Shown here piece after piece: positions 47,434 through 57,209 of a DNA stretch of 64,000 nucleotides. Both the position numbers and the translations under genes were made by a program. The stretch spans positions 1-64,000 of the forward strand of contig CAWAIM010000030.1 of NCBI GenBank assembly GCA_963781895.1. The letters are read 5' to 3'. Below the pieces are notes generated by a model. It saw only the letters and a program-made list of their open reading frames with translations, had not been told where the DNA came from and did no database searches. Every line of letters starts with the position of its first letter. The first letter of the stretch is position 1. The DNA is from Roseiarcus sp963781895 (GTDB lineage: Bacteria; Pseudomonadota; Alphaproteobacteria; Rhizobiales; Beijerinckiaceae).

Positions 47434-48399
47434 ATGGCGCGCAAGAAGATTGCATTGATCGGGGCCGGCCAGATCGGCGGCACGCTGGCTCATTTGGCGG
47501 CGCTGAAGGAACTGGGCGACATCGTGCTGTTCGACATCATCGACGGCGTTCCGCAGGGTAAGGCGCTCGACCTCGCCCAGTCCGGTCCGATCGAGGGATT
47601 CAATGCGCGCCTTACCGGCGCGAGCGATTACGCGGCGATCGCGGACGCGGACGTCGTCATCGTCACCGCCGGCGTCCCGCGCAAGCCGGGCATGAGCCGC
47701 GACGACCTGCTCGGCATCAATCTGAAAGTGATGGCTTCGGTCGGCGCCGGCCTCAAGGCGCATGCCCCGAACGCCTTCGTCATCTGCATCACCAACCCGC
47801 TCGATGCGATGGTGTGGGCGCTGCAGAAGACGTGCGGCCTGCCGCCGAACAAGGTCGTCGGCATGGCCGGCGTCCTCGATTCGGCGCGCTTCCGCTATTT
47901 TCTCTCCGAGGAATTCAAAGTCTCGGTCGAGGACGTGACCGCTTTCGTGCTCGGCGGGCACGGCGACGACATGGTGCCCTCGGTCCGGTACTCGACGGTC
48001 GCCGGCATTCCATTGCCGGACCTGGTCAAGATGGGCTGGACGACGCAAGCCAGGCTGGACGCGATCGTGGAGCGCACCCGCAAGGGCGGCGGCGAGATCG
48101 TCAATCTGCTCAAGACCGGCTCGGCCTTTTACGCGCCGGCCGCCTCTGCGATTGCGATGGCCGAGTCGTATCTGAAGGATCAGCGCCGGGTGCTGCCATG
48201 CGCGGCCCATCTCAGCGGCCAGTACGGCGTCAAGAATACTTACGTCGGCGTTCCGGTGGTGATCGGCGCCGGCGGCGTCGAGCGCGTGATCGAGATCGCC
48301 CTCGACGAGACCGAGAAAGCGATGTTCGCCAAATCGGTCGCCGCGGTTCACACATTGATGGAAGCCTGCAAGGGGATCAACCCCGCGCTCGCCGGCTGA
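47434..48399 (+). CDS. mdh: Malate dehydrogenase
   Basis: 321 residues, the LDH-like NAD-dependent type used by alphaproteobacteria. The dinucleotide-binding GAGQIGGTLAHL, substrate region VTAGVPRKPGMSRDDL, TNPLDAM and active-site histidine in LGGHGDDMVP are present. It oxidises malate to oxaloacetate. ATG 47434 follows GGAAG. First gene of the lower TCA cluster. Confidence 0.96.
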   Translation: MARKKIALIGAGQIGGTLAHLAALKELGDIVLFDIIDGVPQGKALDLAQSGPIEGFNARLTGASDYAAIADADVVIVTAGVPRKPGMSRDDLLGINLKVMASVGAGLKAHAPNAFVICITNPLDAMVWALQKTCGLPPNKVVGMAGVLDSARFRYFLSEEFKVSVEDVTAFVLGGHGDDMVPSVRYSTVAGIPLPDLVKMGWTTQARLDAIVERTRKGGGEIVNLLKTGSAFYAPAASAIAMAESYLKDQRRVLPCAAHLSGQYGVKNTYVGVPVVIGAGGVERVIEIALDETEKAMFAKSVAAVHTLMEACKGINPALAG

Positions 48400-48457
48400 T
48401 GGTGTTTGAAACGCCCGCGAATCGACGGGCGTTCGCTTCTTTCCGGGTAGTCGTCGC

Positions 48458-49663
48458 ATGAACATTCATGAATATCAGGCCAAAGCGGTGCTGCGCGCGT
48501 TCGGCGTTCCGCTCGCCGGCGGATATCCGGCCTTCACGCCCGACGAAGCGGTCGACGGCGCCAGGAAGCTCGGCGGGCCGCTGTGGGTGGTCAAAAGCCA
48601 GATTCACGCCGGCGGCCGCGGCAAAGGGCGATTCAAAGAGCCGGCCGCGGGCGAAAAGGGCGGCGTGCGGCTCGCGCGTTCGATTGAAGACGTGCGCGCG
48701 TTCGCCGGGGAGATGCTGGGCGCGACCCTCGTGACCGTGCAGACCGGCCCCGCCGGCAAGCAGGTCAACCGCCTCTATATCGAGGACGGCGCGAATATCG
48801 ACAAGGAACTCTATCTCTCGGCGCTGGTCGACCGGCGGACGAGCCGGGTTTCGTTCGTCCTCTCGACCGAGGGCGGCGTCAACATCGAGGACGTCGCCCA
48901 TGACGCGCCGGAAAAGATTCACAGCTTCTCGGTCGATCCAGCGACTGGAATCATGCCCCACCACGGCCGCGCCGCGGCGCGCGCGCTCGGACTCACCGGC
49001 GATCTGACCAAGCAGATCGAGAGCCTGGTCACGAAGCTCTATACGGCTTTCGTCGCCAAGGACATGTCGATGCTGGAGATCAATCCGCTGATCGTCATGA
49101 CGAACGGCCAGCTGCGCGTGCTCGACGCCAAGGTTTCCTTCGACGACAACGCCCTCTACCGCCATCCCGATATTGTCGCCCTGCGCGACGAAAGCGAGGA
49201 GGACGCCAAGGAGATCGAGGCCTCCAAGCACGATCTCAACTATGTCGCGCTCGAAGGCTCGATCGGCTGCATGGTCAATGGCGCCGGCCTCGCCATGGCG
49301 ACCATGGACATCATCAAACTCTATGGCGAGAGCCCGGCGAACTTCCTCGACGTCGGCGGCGGGGCCTCGAAGGACAAGGTCACCGCCGCGTTCAAGATCA
49401 TTACCGCCGACCCGAACGTCAAAGGGATTCTGGTCAACATCTTCGGCGGCATCATGCGCTGCGACGTCATCGCCGAAGGCGTCATCGCCGCGGTGAAGGA
49501 GGTCGGCCTCAAGGTTCCGCTGGTCGTGCGCCTCGAGGGCACGAACGTGGACCTCGGCAAGAAGATCATTCGCGAGTCCGGGCTGAACGTCATTTCGGCC
49601 GACGATCTCGACGATGCGGCGCAGAAGATCGTCGCGGCGGTGAAGAAGAATCGGGCGACCTGA
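48458..49663 (+). CDS. sucC: Succinate-CoA ligase, beta subunit
   Basis: 401 residues, ATP-grasp subunit. MNIHEYQAKAVLRAFGVP start, KSQIHAGGRGKG nucleotide site, EINPLIV and the C-terminal NIFGGIMRCDVIAEG are all canonical. It makes ATP or GTP from succinyl-CoA with SucD. 58 bases follow mdh, 72 precede sucD. Confidence 0.96.
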   Translation: MNIHEYQAKAVLRAFGVPLAGGYPAFTPDEAVDGARKLGGPLWVVKSQIHAGGRGKGRFKEPAAGEKGGVRLARSIEDVRAFAGEMLGATLVTVQTGPAGKQVNRLYIEDGANIDKELYLSALVDRRTSRVSFVLSTEGGVNIEDVAHDAPEKIHSFSVDPATGIMPHHGRAAARALGLTGDLTKQIESLVTKLYTAFVAKDMSMLEINPLIVMTNGQLRVLDAKVSFDDNALYRHPDIVALRDESEEDAKEIEASKHDLNYVALEGSIGCMVNGAGLAMATMDIIKLYGESPANFLDVGGGASKDKVTAAFKIITADPNVKGILVNIFGGIMRCDVIAEGVIAAVKEVGLKVPLVVRLEGTNVDLGKKIIRESGLNVISADDLDDAAQKIVAAVKKNRAT

Positions 49664-49735
49664 CGCCCGGCGCGGCGCGACGCGCTGTCCAACCCCATTC
49701 GAGTTCGCAACGCCCGTCAAGGCCGAAAGTCCGAA

Positions 49736-50623
49736 ATGTCCATCCTCGTCAACGCAAACACCAAGGTCATTACCCAGGGCTTCACCGGCAAGAACGGCAC
49801 GTTTCATTCCGAGCAGGCGATGGCGTATGGCACGAAGCTCGTCGGAGGAACCTCGCCGGGCAAGGGCGGTTCGCTGCATCTGGGACTGCCGGTCTTCGAT
49901 ACGGTCGCCGAGGCGCGCGAGGAGACGGGCGCCGACGCCAGCGTCATTTACGTGCCCCCGCCGGGCGCCGCGGACGCGATCTGCGAGGCGATCGACGCGG
50001 AGATGCCGCTGATCGTTTGCATCACCGAGGGCATTCCGGTCCTCGACATGAGCAGGGTCAAGCGCGCGCTGCAGGGCTCGAAGTCGATTCTGGTGGGCCC
50101 CAATTGTCCGGGCGTCATGACGGCGGGCGAGTGCAAGATCGGCATCATGCCGGGCAACATCTTCCTGCGCGGCAGCGTCGGCGTCGTCTCCCGCTCCGGC
50201 ACTCTGACCTATGAGGCCGTTTTTCAGACGACGCGGGAGGGCCTCGGCCAGACGACCGCGGTCGGCATCGGGGGCGACCCGATCACGGGCCTCGAGTTCG
50301 TCGAAGCGCTCGAAATGTTCCTCGCCGACCGCCACACCAAGTCGATCGTGATGATCGGCGAGATCGGTGGTCAGGCCGAGGAGGACGCGGCGCAGCTGCT
50401 GAAGGACGAAGCCAGGAAGGGACGTTCGAAGCCGGTGGTCGGATTTATCGCTGGCCGCACCGCGCCCAAGGGACGGCGCATGGGACACGCCGGGGCGATC
50501 ATCGCCGGCGGCAAAGGCGGCGCCGAGGACAAGATCGCGGCGCTGGAATCGGCGGGCGTCCGCGTTTCTCCTTCGCCCGCCCGTCTCGGCAAGACGTTGG
50601 TCGATCTTTTGAACGGCAAGTAG
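49736..50623 (+). CDS. sucD: Succinate-CoA ligase, alpha subunit
   Basis: 295 residues. The CoA-binding QGFTGKNGTFHSEQAM and the phosphohistidine H251 in RRMGHAGAII, together with GPNCPGVM, mark the alpha subunit. Partner of SucC; 11 bases separate it from sucA, so co-transcription is near certain. Confidence 0.96.
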   Translation: MSILVNANTKVITQGFTGKNGTFHSEQAMAYGTKLVGGTSPGKGGSLHLGLPVFDTVAEAREETGADASVIYVPPPGAADAICEAIDAEMPLIVCITEGIPVLDMSRVKRALQGSKSILVGPNCPGVMTAGECKIGIMPGNIFLRGSVGVVSRSGTLTYEAVFQTTREGLGQTTAVGIGGDPITGLEFVEALEMFLADRHTKSIVMIGEIGGQAEEDAAQLLKDEARKGRSKPVVGFIAGRTAPKGRRMGHAGAIIAGGKGGAEDKIAALESAGVRVSPSPARLGKTLVDLLNGK

Positions 50624-50634
50624 GAGCGCGCTCC

Positions 50635-53598
50635 ATGACACGCCAGGACATCAATCAGGCGCTGCTGCAAACCTCGTTTCTGTATGGCGCCAACAGCGCA
50701 TATATCGAGGCCTTGCAGGCGAAATACGAGAACGACCCGCTGTCGGTCGAACCCGGCTGGCGCGACTTTTTCGCCGCGCTCGGCGACGATCCGGCGAGCG
50801 TCGTCAAGACGGCGGGCGGAGCCTCGTGGCGCAAGCCCCATTGGCCGGCGACCCCGAAGAACGACCTCGTCAACGCGCTCGACGGCGATTGGCCGGCGAC
50901 GGAACAGGCGGTCGCCGAAAAGCTGCGCGCCAAGGCGCTTGCCGCCGAGCCGCAGGCGCCGCCGAGCGAAGACGCGATCCGCCGCGCAACGCGCGAATCC
51001 GTTCGCGCGCTGATGATGATCCGCGCCTTTCGCATGCGCGGCCATCTGCATGCCAATCTCGACCCCCTCGGCCTCGAGCCGCAAAGGGATCACGAAGAGC
51101 TGCATCCCTCGACCTACGGCTTCCACGAATCCGACTACGACCGCAAAATCTTCATCGATCACGTGCTCGGGCTCGAATTCGCGACCGTGCGCGAGATGCT
51201 GGCGATCCTGCGGCGCACCTATTGCGGCACGATCGGCTTCGAGTTCGTCCACATCTCCGACCCGGCCGAGAAAGCCTGGATTCAGGAGCGCGTCGAAGGG
51301 CCGGACAAGGAAATCCAGTTCACCAAGGAGGGCAAACGCGCCATCCTCGGCAAGCTGGTCGAGGCCGAGGGTTTCGAGAACTTCTTCGACGTAAAATACA
51401 CCGGCGCCAAGCGCTTCGGGCTCGACGGCGCCGAGGCCATGATTCCGGCGCTCGAGCAGATCATCAAGCGCGGCGGCCAGCTGGGCTTACGCGAAATCGC
51501 GCTCGGCATGGCTCATCGCGGGCGGCTCAACGTGCTGAGCCAGGTGATGGGCAAGCCGCACCGCGTCATCTTCCACGAGTTCAAGGGCGGGTCGGACTCG
51601 CCGGATCAGGTCGACGGCTCCGGGGACGTCAAATATCATCTCGGCGCGTCTTCGGACCGCGAATTCGACGGCAACAGCGTCCACTTGTCGCTGACCGCCA
51701 ATCCGTCCCACCTCGAGATCGTCGACCCGGTCGTGCTCGGCAAAGTGCGCGCCAAGCAGGATCAGCTCGGCGACTACATCGAGCGCACGAAGGCGTTGGC
51801 GTTGCTGATCCATGGCGACGCGGCCTTTGCCGGCCAAGGCGTCGTGGCCGAATGTTTCGGCCTCTCGGGCCTGCGCGGCCACCGCACCGGCGGCACCCTG
51901 CATTTCATCGTCAACAACCAGATCGGATTCACGACCTATCCGCGGTATTCGCGGTCCTCGCCCTATCCCTCGGACGTCGCCAAGCTCGTCGAGGCGCCGA
52001 TCTTCCACGTCAACGGCGACGATCCGGAGGCCGTCGTATTCTGCGCCAAGGTGGCGACCGAATACCGGCAGAAATTCCACAAGCCGGTGGTCATCGACAT
52101 GTTCTGCTATCGGCGTTTCGGTCACAACGAGGGCGACGAACCCTCGTTCACTCAGCCGATCATGTACCGGCTCATCCGTTCGCACCCCACGACGCTGCAA
52201 ATCTACGCCGACAAGCTCATTTCCGAAGGCATCATCACCCAGGGCGAGGTCGACAAGATGCGGGCCGACTGGCGTCACCGCCTCGAAGCGGAATTCGAGG
52301 CCGGCCAGGCCTATTTGCCCAACAAGGCCGATTGGCTCGACAAGCGCTGGTCGGGCTTCAAGGCGGCCAAGGACGTCGCCGACGACGATCGCCGCGGCGA
52401 GACCGGGGTTTCTCTCGATCGGCTCCGCCTGATCGGCGAGCGGATCACCACGACGCCGGAAGGCTTCAACGCCCATAAGACGATCCTGCGTTTCCTCGAG
52501 AACCGTCGCAACGCGATCATGAGCGGCGAGGGGATCGACTGGTCGACCGCGGAAGCGCTCGCTTTCGGCTCGCTGCTCGACGAAGGCCTGCCGGTCCGTC
52601 TCTCGGGCCAGGACAGCGAGCGCGGCACGTTCTCGCAGCGCCATTCAGTGCTGATCGATCAGCAGAACGAGGCGCGCTACATCCCGCTCAACCATATTCG
52701 CGACGGCCAGGCGCGCTACGAGGTCATCAACTCGATGCTGTCGGAAGAGGCGGTGCTGGGCTTCGAATACGGCTATTCGCTCGCCGAGCCCAACGCGCTG
52801 ACCTTATGGGAAGCGCAGTTCGGCGACTTCGCCAATGGCGCGCAGGTGGTGTTCGACCAGTTCATCTCCGCCGGGGAGCGCAAATGGCTGCGCATGTCAG
52901 GTCTCGTCTGCCTGCTTCCGCACGGCTACGAGGGCCAGGGGCCGGAACACTCGTCGGCCCGCCTCGAGCGCTTTCTGCAGCTTTGCGGCGAGGACAACAT
53001 GCAGGTCGTCAATTGCACGACGCCGGCCAACTTTTTCCATGCGCTGCGCCGTCAGCTCAAACGCGAGTTCCGCAAGCCGCTGATCGTGATGACGCCGAAG
53101 TCGATGCTCCGCAACAAGCGCGCGGTGTCGGCGCTGGAAGCGTTCGCGCCCGGGACGAGCTTCCATCGGCTGCTGTGGGATCACACGGAGACGCACAAGG
53201 GCGAGAAGATCAAGCTCGTCAAGGACGACAAGATCCGCCGCGTCGTGCTTTGCTCGGGCAAGGTCTACTACGACCTTTACGACGAGCGCGAGAAGCGCGG
53301 GGTCGACGACGTTTACCTTCTGCGCGTCGAGCAGCTCTATCCGTTCCCGCTGAAGGCGCTGGTCAAGGAGCTGTCGCGCTTCAAGAAGGCCGAGATCGTC
53401 TGGTGCCAGGAGGAGCCGAAGAACATGGGCGCCTGGAGTTTCGTCGAGCCCTATCTCGAATGGGTGCTCGGTCAGGTGGCGGGCAGGCCGAAGCGCGCCC
53501 GCTACGCTGGTCGTCCAGCGGCCGCGGCGACCGCGACCGGCCTCATGTCGAAGCATCTCGCCCAACTCAAGGCCTTCCTCGACGAGTGCTTCGCCTGA
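50635..53598 (+). CDS. sucA: 2-oxoglutarate dehydrogenase E1 component
   Basis: 987 residues, the thiamine-diphosphate-dependent decarboxylase of the oxoglutarate dehydrogenase complex. N-terminal E1 helix (SFLYGANSAYIEALQAKYENDP), GMAHRGRLNVLSQV, ANPSHLEIVDPVV, the ThDP loop GDAAFAGQGVVAE and NNQIGFTT, and a transketolase-like C-terminal domain with LLPHGYEGQGPEHSSARLER. Length is normal. Intact. Confidence 0.96.
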   Translation: MTRQDINQALLQTSFLYGANSAYIEALQAKYENDPLSVEPGWRDFFAALGDDPASVVKTAGGASWRKPHWPATPKNDLVNALDGDWPATEQAVAEKLRAKALAAEPQAPPSEDAIRRATRESVRALMMIRAFRMRGHLHANLDPLGLEPQRDHEELHPSTYGFHESDYDRKIFIDHVLGLEFATVREMLAILRRTYCGTIGFEFVHISDPAEKAWIQERVEGPDKEIQFTKEGKRAILGKLVEAEGFENFFDVKYTGAKRFGLDGAEAMIPALEQIIKRGGQLGLREIALGMAHRGRLNVLSQVMGKPHRVIFHEFKGGSDSPDQVDGSGDVKYHLGASSDREFDGNSVHLSLTANPSHLEIVDPVVLGKVRAKQDQLGDYIERTKALALLIHGDAAFAGQGVVAECFGLSGLRGHRTGGTLHFIVNNQIGFTTYPRYSRSSPYPSDVAKLVEAPIFHVNGDDPEAVVFCAKVATEYRQKFHKPVVIDMFCYRRFGHNEGDEPSFTQPIMYRLIRSHPTTLQIYADKLISEGIITQGEVDKMRADWRHRLEAEFEAGQAYLPNKADWLDKRWSGFKAAKDVADDDRRGETGVSLDRLRLIGERITTTPEGFNAHKTILRFLENRRNAIMSGEGIDWSTAEALAFGSLLDEGLPVRLSGQDSERGTFSQRHSVLIDQQNEARYIPLNHIRDGQARYEVINSMLSEEAVLGFEYGYSLAEPNALTLWEAQFGDFANGAQVVFDQFISAGERKWLRMSGLVCLLPHGYEGQGPEHSSARLERFLQLCGEDNMQVVNCTTPANFFHALRRQLKREFRKPLIVMTPKSMLRNKRAVSALEAFAPGTSFHRLLWDHTETHKGEKIKLVKDDKIRRVVLCSGKVYYDLYDEREKRGVDDVYLLRVEQLYPFPLKALVKELSRFKKAEIVWCQEEPKNMGAWSFVEPYLEWVLGQVAGRPKRARYAGRPAAAATATGLMSKHLAQLKAFLDECFA

Positions 53599-53632
53599 GC
53601 AAAGGACGATCCCGAGCGGAACGACCCGAACC

Positions 53633-53968
53633 ATGCAGCACTTTTTTTGCAAGTTGAAGCCGCCCAGGCCGACCTTTGTCACGGACATGACGTCCGAAGA
53701 AATGCGGCTGATGCGCGCCCATCGCGAATACTGGGTCCCGAGCGTCGAAACGGGCGTCGTCGTGGCGATGGGTCCGGTCGCCGACCCGGCCGGAGGCTAT
53801 GGCGTCGCGATCATCCAGGCCGCCTCGCAGGCTGCGCTCGAGGCGATGCAGGCGTCTGATCCCGTCATCGCCGCCGGATGCGGCTTCGTCTATGAAAACT
53901 GCCTCATGCCGACGATCGCGGTGCGCCCCAGCATGCCGCTCGCTCCGATCACTTCCGTCACTCCTTAG
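53633..53968 (+). CDS. YciI-like protein
   Basis: 111 residues with a YCII ferredoxin-like fold: FFCKLKPPRPTFVTDMTSEE start, RAHREYWV, VAMGPVADPAGGYGVAII. The family is of unknown function, possibly binding small molecules. It sits 34 bases after sucA and 30 before sucB, inside the dehydrogenase operon, suggesting a shared transcript but not a proven link to the complex. Confidence 0.86.
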   Translation: MQHFFCKLKPPRPTFVTDMTSEEMRLMRAHREYWVPSVETGVVVAMGPVADPAGGYGVAIIQAASQAALEAMQASDPVIAAGCGFVYENCLMPTIAVRPSMPLAPITSVTP

Positions 53969-53998
53969 CAAAGAAGGGCGCCTCACGGCGCGATTGCA

Positions 53999-55274
53999 AT
54001 GGCGATTGAAATTCGTGTTCCGGCCCTCGGCGAATCGATCAGCGAGGCGACCGTCGGCAAATGGTTCAAAAAGGCCGGCGAGCCCGTGCGGGCCGACGAG
54101 CCGCTGGTCGAACTGGAAACGGACAAGGTGACGCTCGAAGTCAACGCGCCGAGCGCCGGCGTGCTGAGCGAGATCGCGGCCCCGACCGGCCAGACGGTTG
54201 CGATCGGCGCGCTTCTCGGCCAGCTTTCCGGCGCCGCAGCCCCGGCCTCCTCGAGCGCGCCCGCGGTCCCCGGAGCCAAAAACGAGGCGCCTGCGGCGAA
54301 AACCGCTGCTGCTCCCGCCGCGACCGCGATGCCGCCCTCGCCCTCGGCGGCGAAGATCGCCGCCGAAAACAGGATCGATCTCGAAACCGTCGCCGGCAGC
54401 GGCAAGCGCGGGCAGGTGCTGAAGGGCGACGTTCTCGCGGCTGTGGCCGGCGCGCCCACCGCGTCTGCGGCCTCCGCTCTGGCTCTCGCCGGCTCCCGCG
54501 CCCGCTCCGGCCATCGCTCGGGCGCCCGCGCCCATTTCAGTTCCCGCACCGCGAGCCCCGACGCCCGACGACAGCGGTCGCGAAGAGCGCGTGCGCATGA
54601 CCAAGCTGCGCCAGACTATCGCCCGCCGCCTCAAGGACGCGCAGAACACCGCCGCGATGTTGACGACCTTCAATGAGGTCGACATGAGCGAAGTGATGGC
54701 GATGCGCGCGCGCTACAAGGACGCATTCGAGAAGAAGCACGGCGCCAAGCTCGGCTTCATGGGCTTCTTCGTGAAGGCTTGCGTGCAGGCGCTGAAGGAG
54801 ATTCCGGCAGTCAACGGCGAGATCGACGGCGCCGATCTCGTCTATAAGAACTATTACCATCTCGGCATCGCGGTCGGCACCGACAAGGGACTGATCGTGC
54901 CGGTCGTGCGCGACGCCGACAAGCTCTCGGTGGCCGGGATCGAGAAGACGATCGCCGACCTGGGAAAACGCGCGCGCGACGGGCAGCTCAAACTCGAGGA
55001 GCTGCAGGGCGGCACATTCACCATCACCAACGGCGGCATCTATGGATCGCTGATGTCGACGCCGATCCTCAATGCGCCCCAATCGGGCATTCTGGGCATG
55101 CACAAAATCCAGGAACGCCCGATCGCCGTCGGCGGCAAGATCGAGATTCGCCCGATGATGTATCTGGCGCTGAGCTACGACCATCGGATCGTCGACGGCA
55201 AGGAGGCGGTGACCTTCCTGGTCCGGGTCAAGGAAGCGCTCGAGGACCCGGCGCGGCTGGTGTTGGACATTTGA
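53999..55274 (+). pseudogene. sucB: Dihydrolipoyl succinyltransferase (E2), frameshifted in the linker
   Basis: Frame one holds the lipoyl domain (LVELETDKVTLEVNAPSAG, lipoylated lysine K43 region), an alanine/proline linker and the E1/E3-binding domain (SPSAAKIAAENRIDLETVAGSGKRGQVLKGDV). Frame two holds the catalytic domain (RMTKLRQTIARRLKDAQN, LSYDHRIVDGKEAVTF with the active-site His/Asp). The span of 1276 bases is 425 codons plus one: a single extra base in the second linker, about 54470-54500, separates them. In the corrected frame the linker reads PAPAPAIARAPAPISVPAP. Because this gene is expected to be needed in the cycle, error in the sequence is likely. Confidence 0.88.
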
Positions 55275-55316
55275 AAGCGCGCATGAACCAATCGCGCGAA
55301 ACGAGGGGAGAGTCAG

Positions 55317-55700
55317 ATGAGCGAACTCACATGCCTGGAACTCAGCGTGTTGTTGTGGTTGGCGCATGTTCTCGCGCAAGCATTGACCGCGCGAGCCGAA
55401 TTTGGCGACGCGTACCTGTTCACGCCTCGCGACACGCAGCCGAGGGCCAAGGGCCTCGCCTGCGGCCGGGCGACGCGCGCGCTCAATAATTATGTCGAGA
55501 ATCTCGGCCCGTTCGTCGCCATGGCTCTGGCGCTGATCGCAACCGGGCATGCGGGCGGCCTCGGCGCGACGGTCTGGATTCTCGCCCGGATTCTCTATTT
55601 GCCGGTCTACATGATGGGCACGCTCTACATCCGCACGGCGCTGTGGGCCATTTCGGTGATCGGCCTCTTAATGATGCTGGCGCGTCTGGCTGGATTGTGA
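55317..55700 (+). CDS. MAPEG family membrane protein
   Basis: 127 residues with four predicted helices and the MAPEG motif RATRALNNYVENLGPFVAMAL (R..RA..N..E.). Members may be glutathione S-transferase-like, but bacterial functions are uncertain. The gene lies between sucB and lpd on the same strand with gaps of 42 and 63 bases. That position is also seen in related alphaproteobacteria from memory, which I could not check here. Confidence 0.86.
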   Translation: MSELTCLELSVLLWLAHVLAQALTARAEFGDAYLFTPRDTQPRAKGLACGRATRALNNYVENLGPFVAMALALIATGHAGGLGATVWILARILYLPVYMMGTLYIRTALWAISVIGLLMMLARLAGL

Positions 55701-55763
55701 ACGGTTCGGCGCGTGGGCGCCGTGCGCCAGCCCAGTCGTCGCCCCAGGCGAGAGAGAAGCAGA

Positions 55764-57161
55764 ATGAGTTATGACGTTGTGGTGATCGGCTCTGGCCCGG
55801 GCGGCTACGTGTGCGCGATCCGCGCGGCCCAGCTCGGGATGACGGTGGCGGTGGTCGAAAGGATGAAGACGCTCGGCGGAACCTGCCTCAACATCGGCTG
55901 CATTCCCTCGAAGGCGCTCCTCTACGCTTCCGAGATGTTCGACGAGGCGGCGCATGGCCTCGGCGCCCTCGGCGTGGTCGTCGGCCCGCCGAAGCTCGAT
56001 CTCGCCGCCATGATGAAGCACAAGGACGACACCGTCGCCGCCAACGTCAATGGCGTCGCCTTCCTGTTCAAGAAAAACAAGATCGAGACCGTGTTTGGAG
56101 AGGGCCGGATCGCGGCGCCCGGCAAGGTCATCGTCAAGGGCGCCGACGGCAAGGAGACGACGCTGGAAGCCAAGGCGATCGTCATCGCCACCGGCTCCGA
56201 GGTCGCGCGCCTGCCAGGCGTTGCAATCGACGAGAAGGCGATCGTGTCCTCGACCGGCGCCCTCCTTTTGCCCGCGCCGCCGAAGAAGCTGGTCGTGGTC
56301 GGCGCCGGCGTCATTGGGCTGGAGCTCGGGTCGGTGTGGCGTCGCCTCGGCGCTGAAGTCATTGTGGTCGAGTTCCTCGACCGGATCCTGCCCGGCATGG
56401 ACAGCGAGGTCGCGAGGCAATTCCAGCGCATGCTCGAAAGGCAGGGCATCACGTTCCATCTCGCCCACAAGGTGGTGAAAGTCGAAAAGGCCGGCGCTGG
56501 CGTCAAGGCGACAATCGAGCCGACCGCCGGCGGCGAGACCCAGACCATCGAGGCGGACATCGTCCTGGTCGCGATCGGCCGTCGCCCCTATGTCGATGGC
56601 CTCGGGCTGAAGGAACTGGGCGTCGCCCTGGACCGCGGCCAGATCGTCGTCGACGGCCATTTCGCCACCAACGTGCCGGGCGTGTTTGCGATCGGCGACG
56701 TGATCCGCGGGCCAATGCTCGCCCACAAGGCGGAAGATGAAGGCGTGGCCCTCGCTGAAATGCTCGCGGGCCAGGCGGGCCACGTGAACTACGGGGTCAT
56801 TCCGAACGTCGTATATACGAGCCCGGAAATCGCCATGGTCGGCAAGACCGAGGACGAATTGAAGGCCGAAGGCGTCGCCTACGCCGTCGGCAAGTTTCCC
56901 TTCACCGCCAACGGGCGCGCCCGCGCGATGCGCCACACGGAGGGCTTTGTGAAAATCCTCGCCGACGCCGCGACGGATCGCGTTCTCGGAGCGCATATCG
57001 TCGGCTTCGGCGCCGGCGAAATGATCCACGAAGTTGTGATGTTGATGGAATTCGGCGGCTCGGCCGAGGACCTCGCCCGCGCGTGCCACGCCCACCCGAC
57101 AATGTCGGAAGCCGTCAAGGAAGCGGCGATGGGTGTGGCCAAGCGCGCGATTCACATCTGA
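55764..57161 (+). CDS. lpdA: Dihydrolipoyl dehydrogenase (E3)
   Basis: 465 residues, reoxidising the lipoyl groups of E2 with FAD and NAD. FAD-binding GSGPGGYVCAIRAAQ, redox-active GGTCLNIGCIPSKALL (two cysteines), NAD-binding VVGAGVIGLELGSVWRRLG and the His-Glu dyad in HAHPTMSEAVKEA are intact. ATG 55764 follows a GAGAGAAG ribosome site; an upstream open frame is not needed. Last gene of the TCA cluster. Confidence 0.95.
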   Translation: MSYDVVVIGSGPGGYVCAIRAAQLGMTVAVVERMKTLGGTCLNIGCIPSKALLYASEMFDEAAHGLGALGVVVGPPKLDLAAMMKHKDDTVAANVNGVAFLFKKNKIETVFGEGRIAAPGKVIVKGADGKETTLEAKAIVIATGSEVARLPGVAIDEKAIVSSTGALLLPAPPKKLVVVGAGVIGLELGSVWRRLGAEVIVVEFLDRILPGMDSEVARQFQRMLERQGITFHLAHKVVKVEKAGAGVKATIEPTAGGETQTIEADIVLVAIGRRPYVDGLGLKELGVALDRGQIVVDGHFATNVPGVFAIGDVIRGPMLAHKAEDEGVALAEMLAGQAGHVNYGVIPNVVYTSPEIAMVGKTEDELKAEGVAYAVGKFPFTANGRARAMRHTEGFVKILADAATDRVLGAHIVGFGAGEMIHEVVMLMEFGGSAEDLARACHAHPTMSEAVKEAAMGVAKRAIHI

Positions 57162-57209
57162 TGGGCGGGCGCGCCGGCGTTTGACGGACTTCAGGGACAG
57201 AACGGATCG

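Noticed and set aside
48377..50641. 754-codon open frame on the minus strand
   Set aside because: Antisense to sucC and sucD, a known effect of high GC third positions. Composition is shadow-like.
54460..54600. Programmed ribosomal frameshift in sucB
   Set aside because: No slippery heptamer followed by a stem or pseudoknot was seen, and four other genes show the same one-base pattern, so a general cause is likelier.
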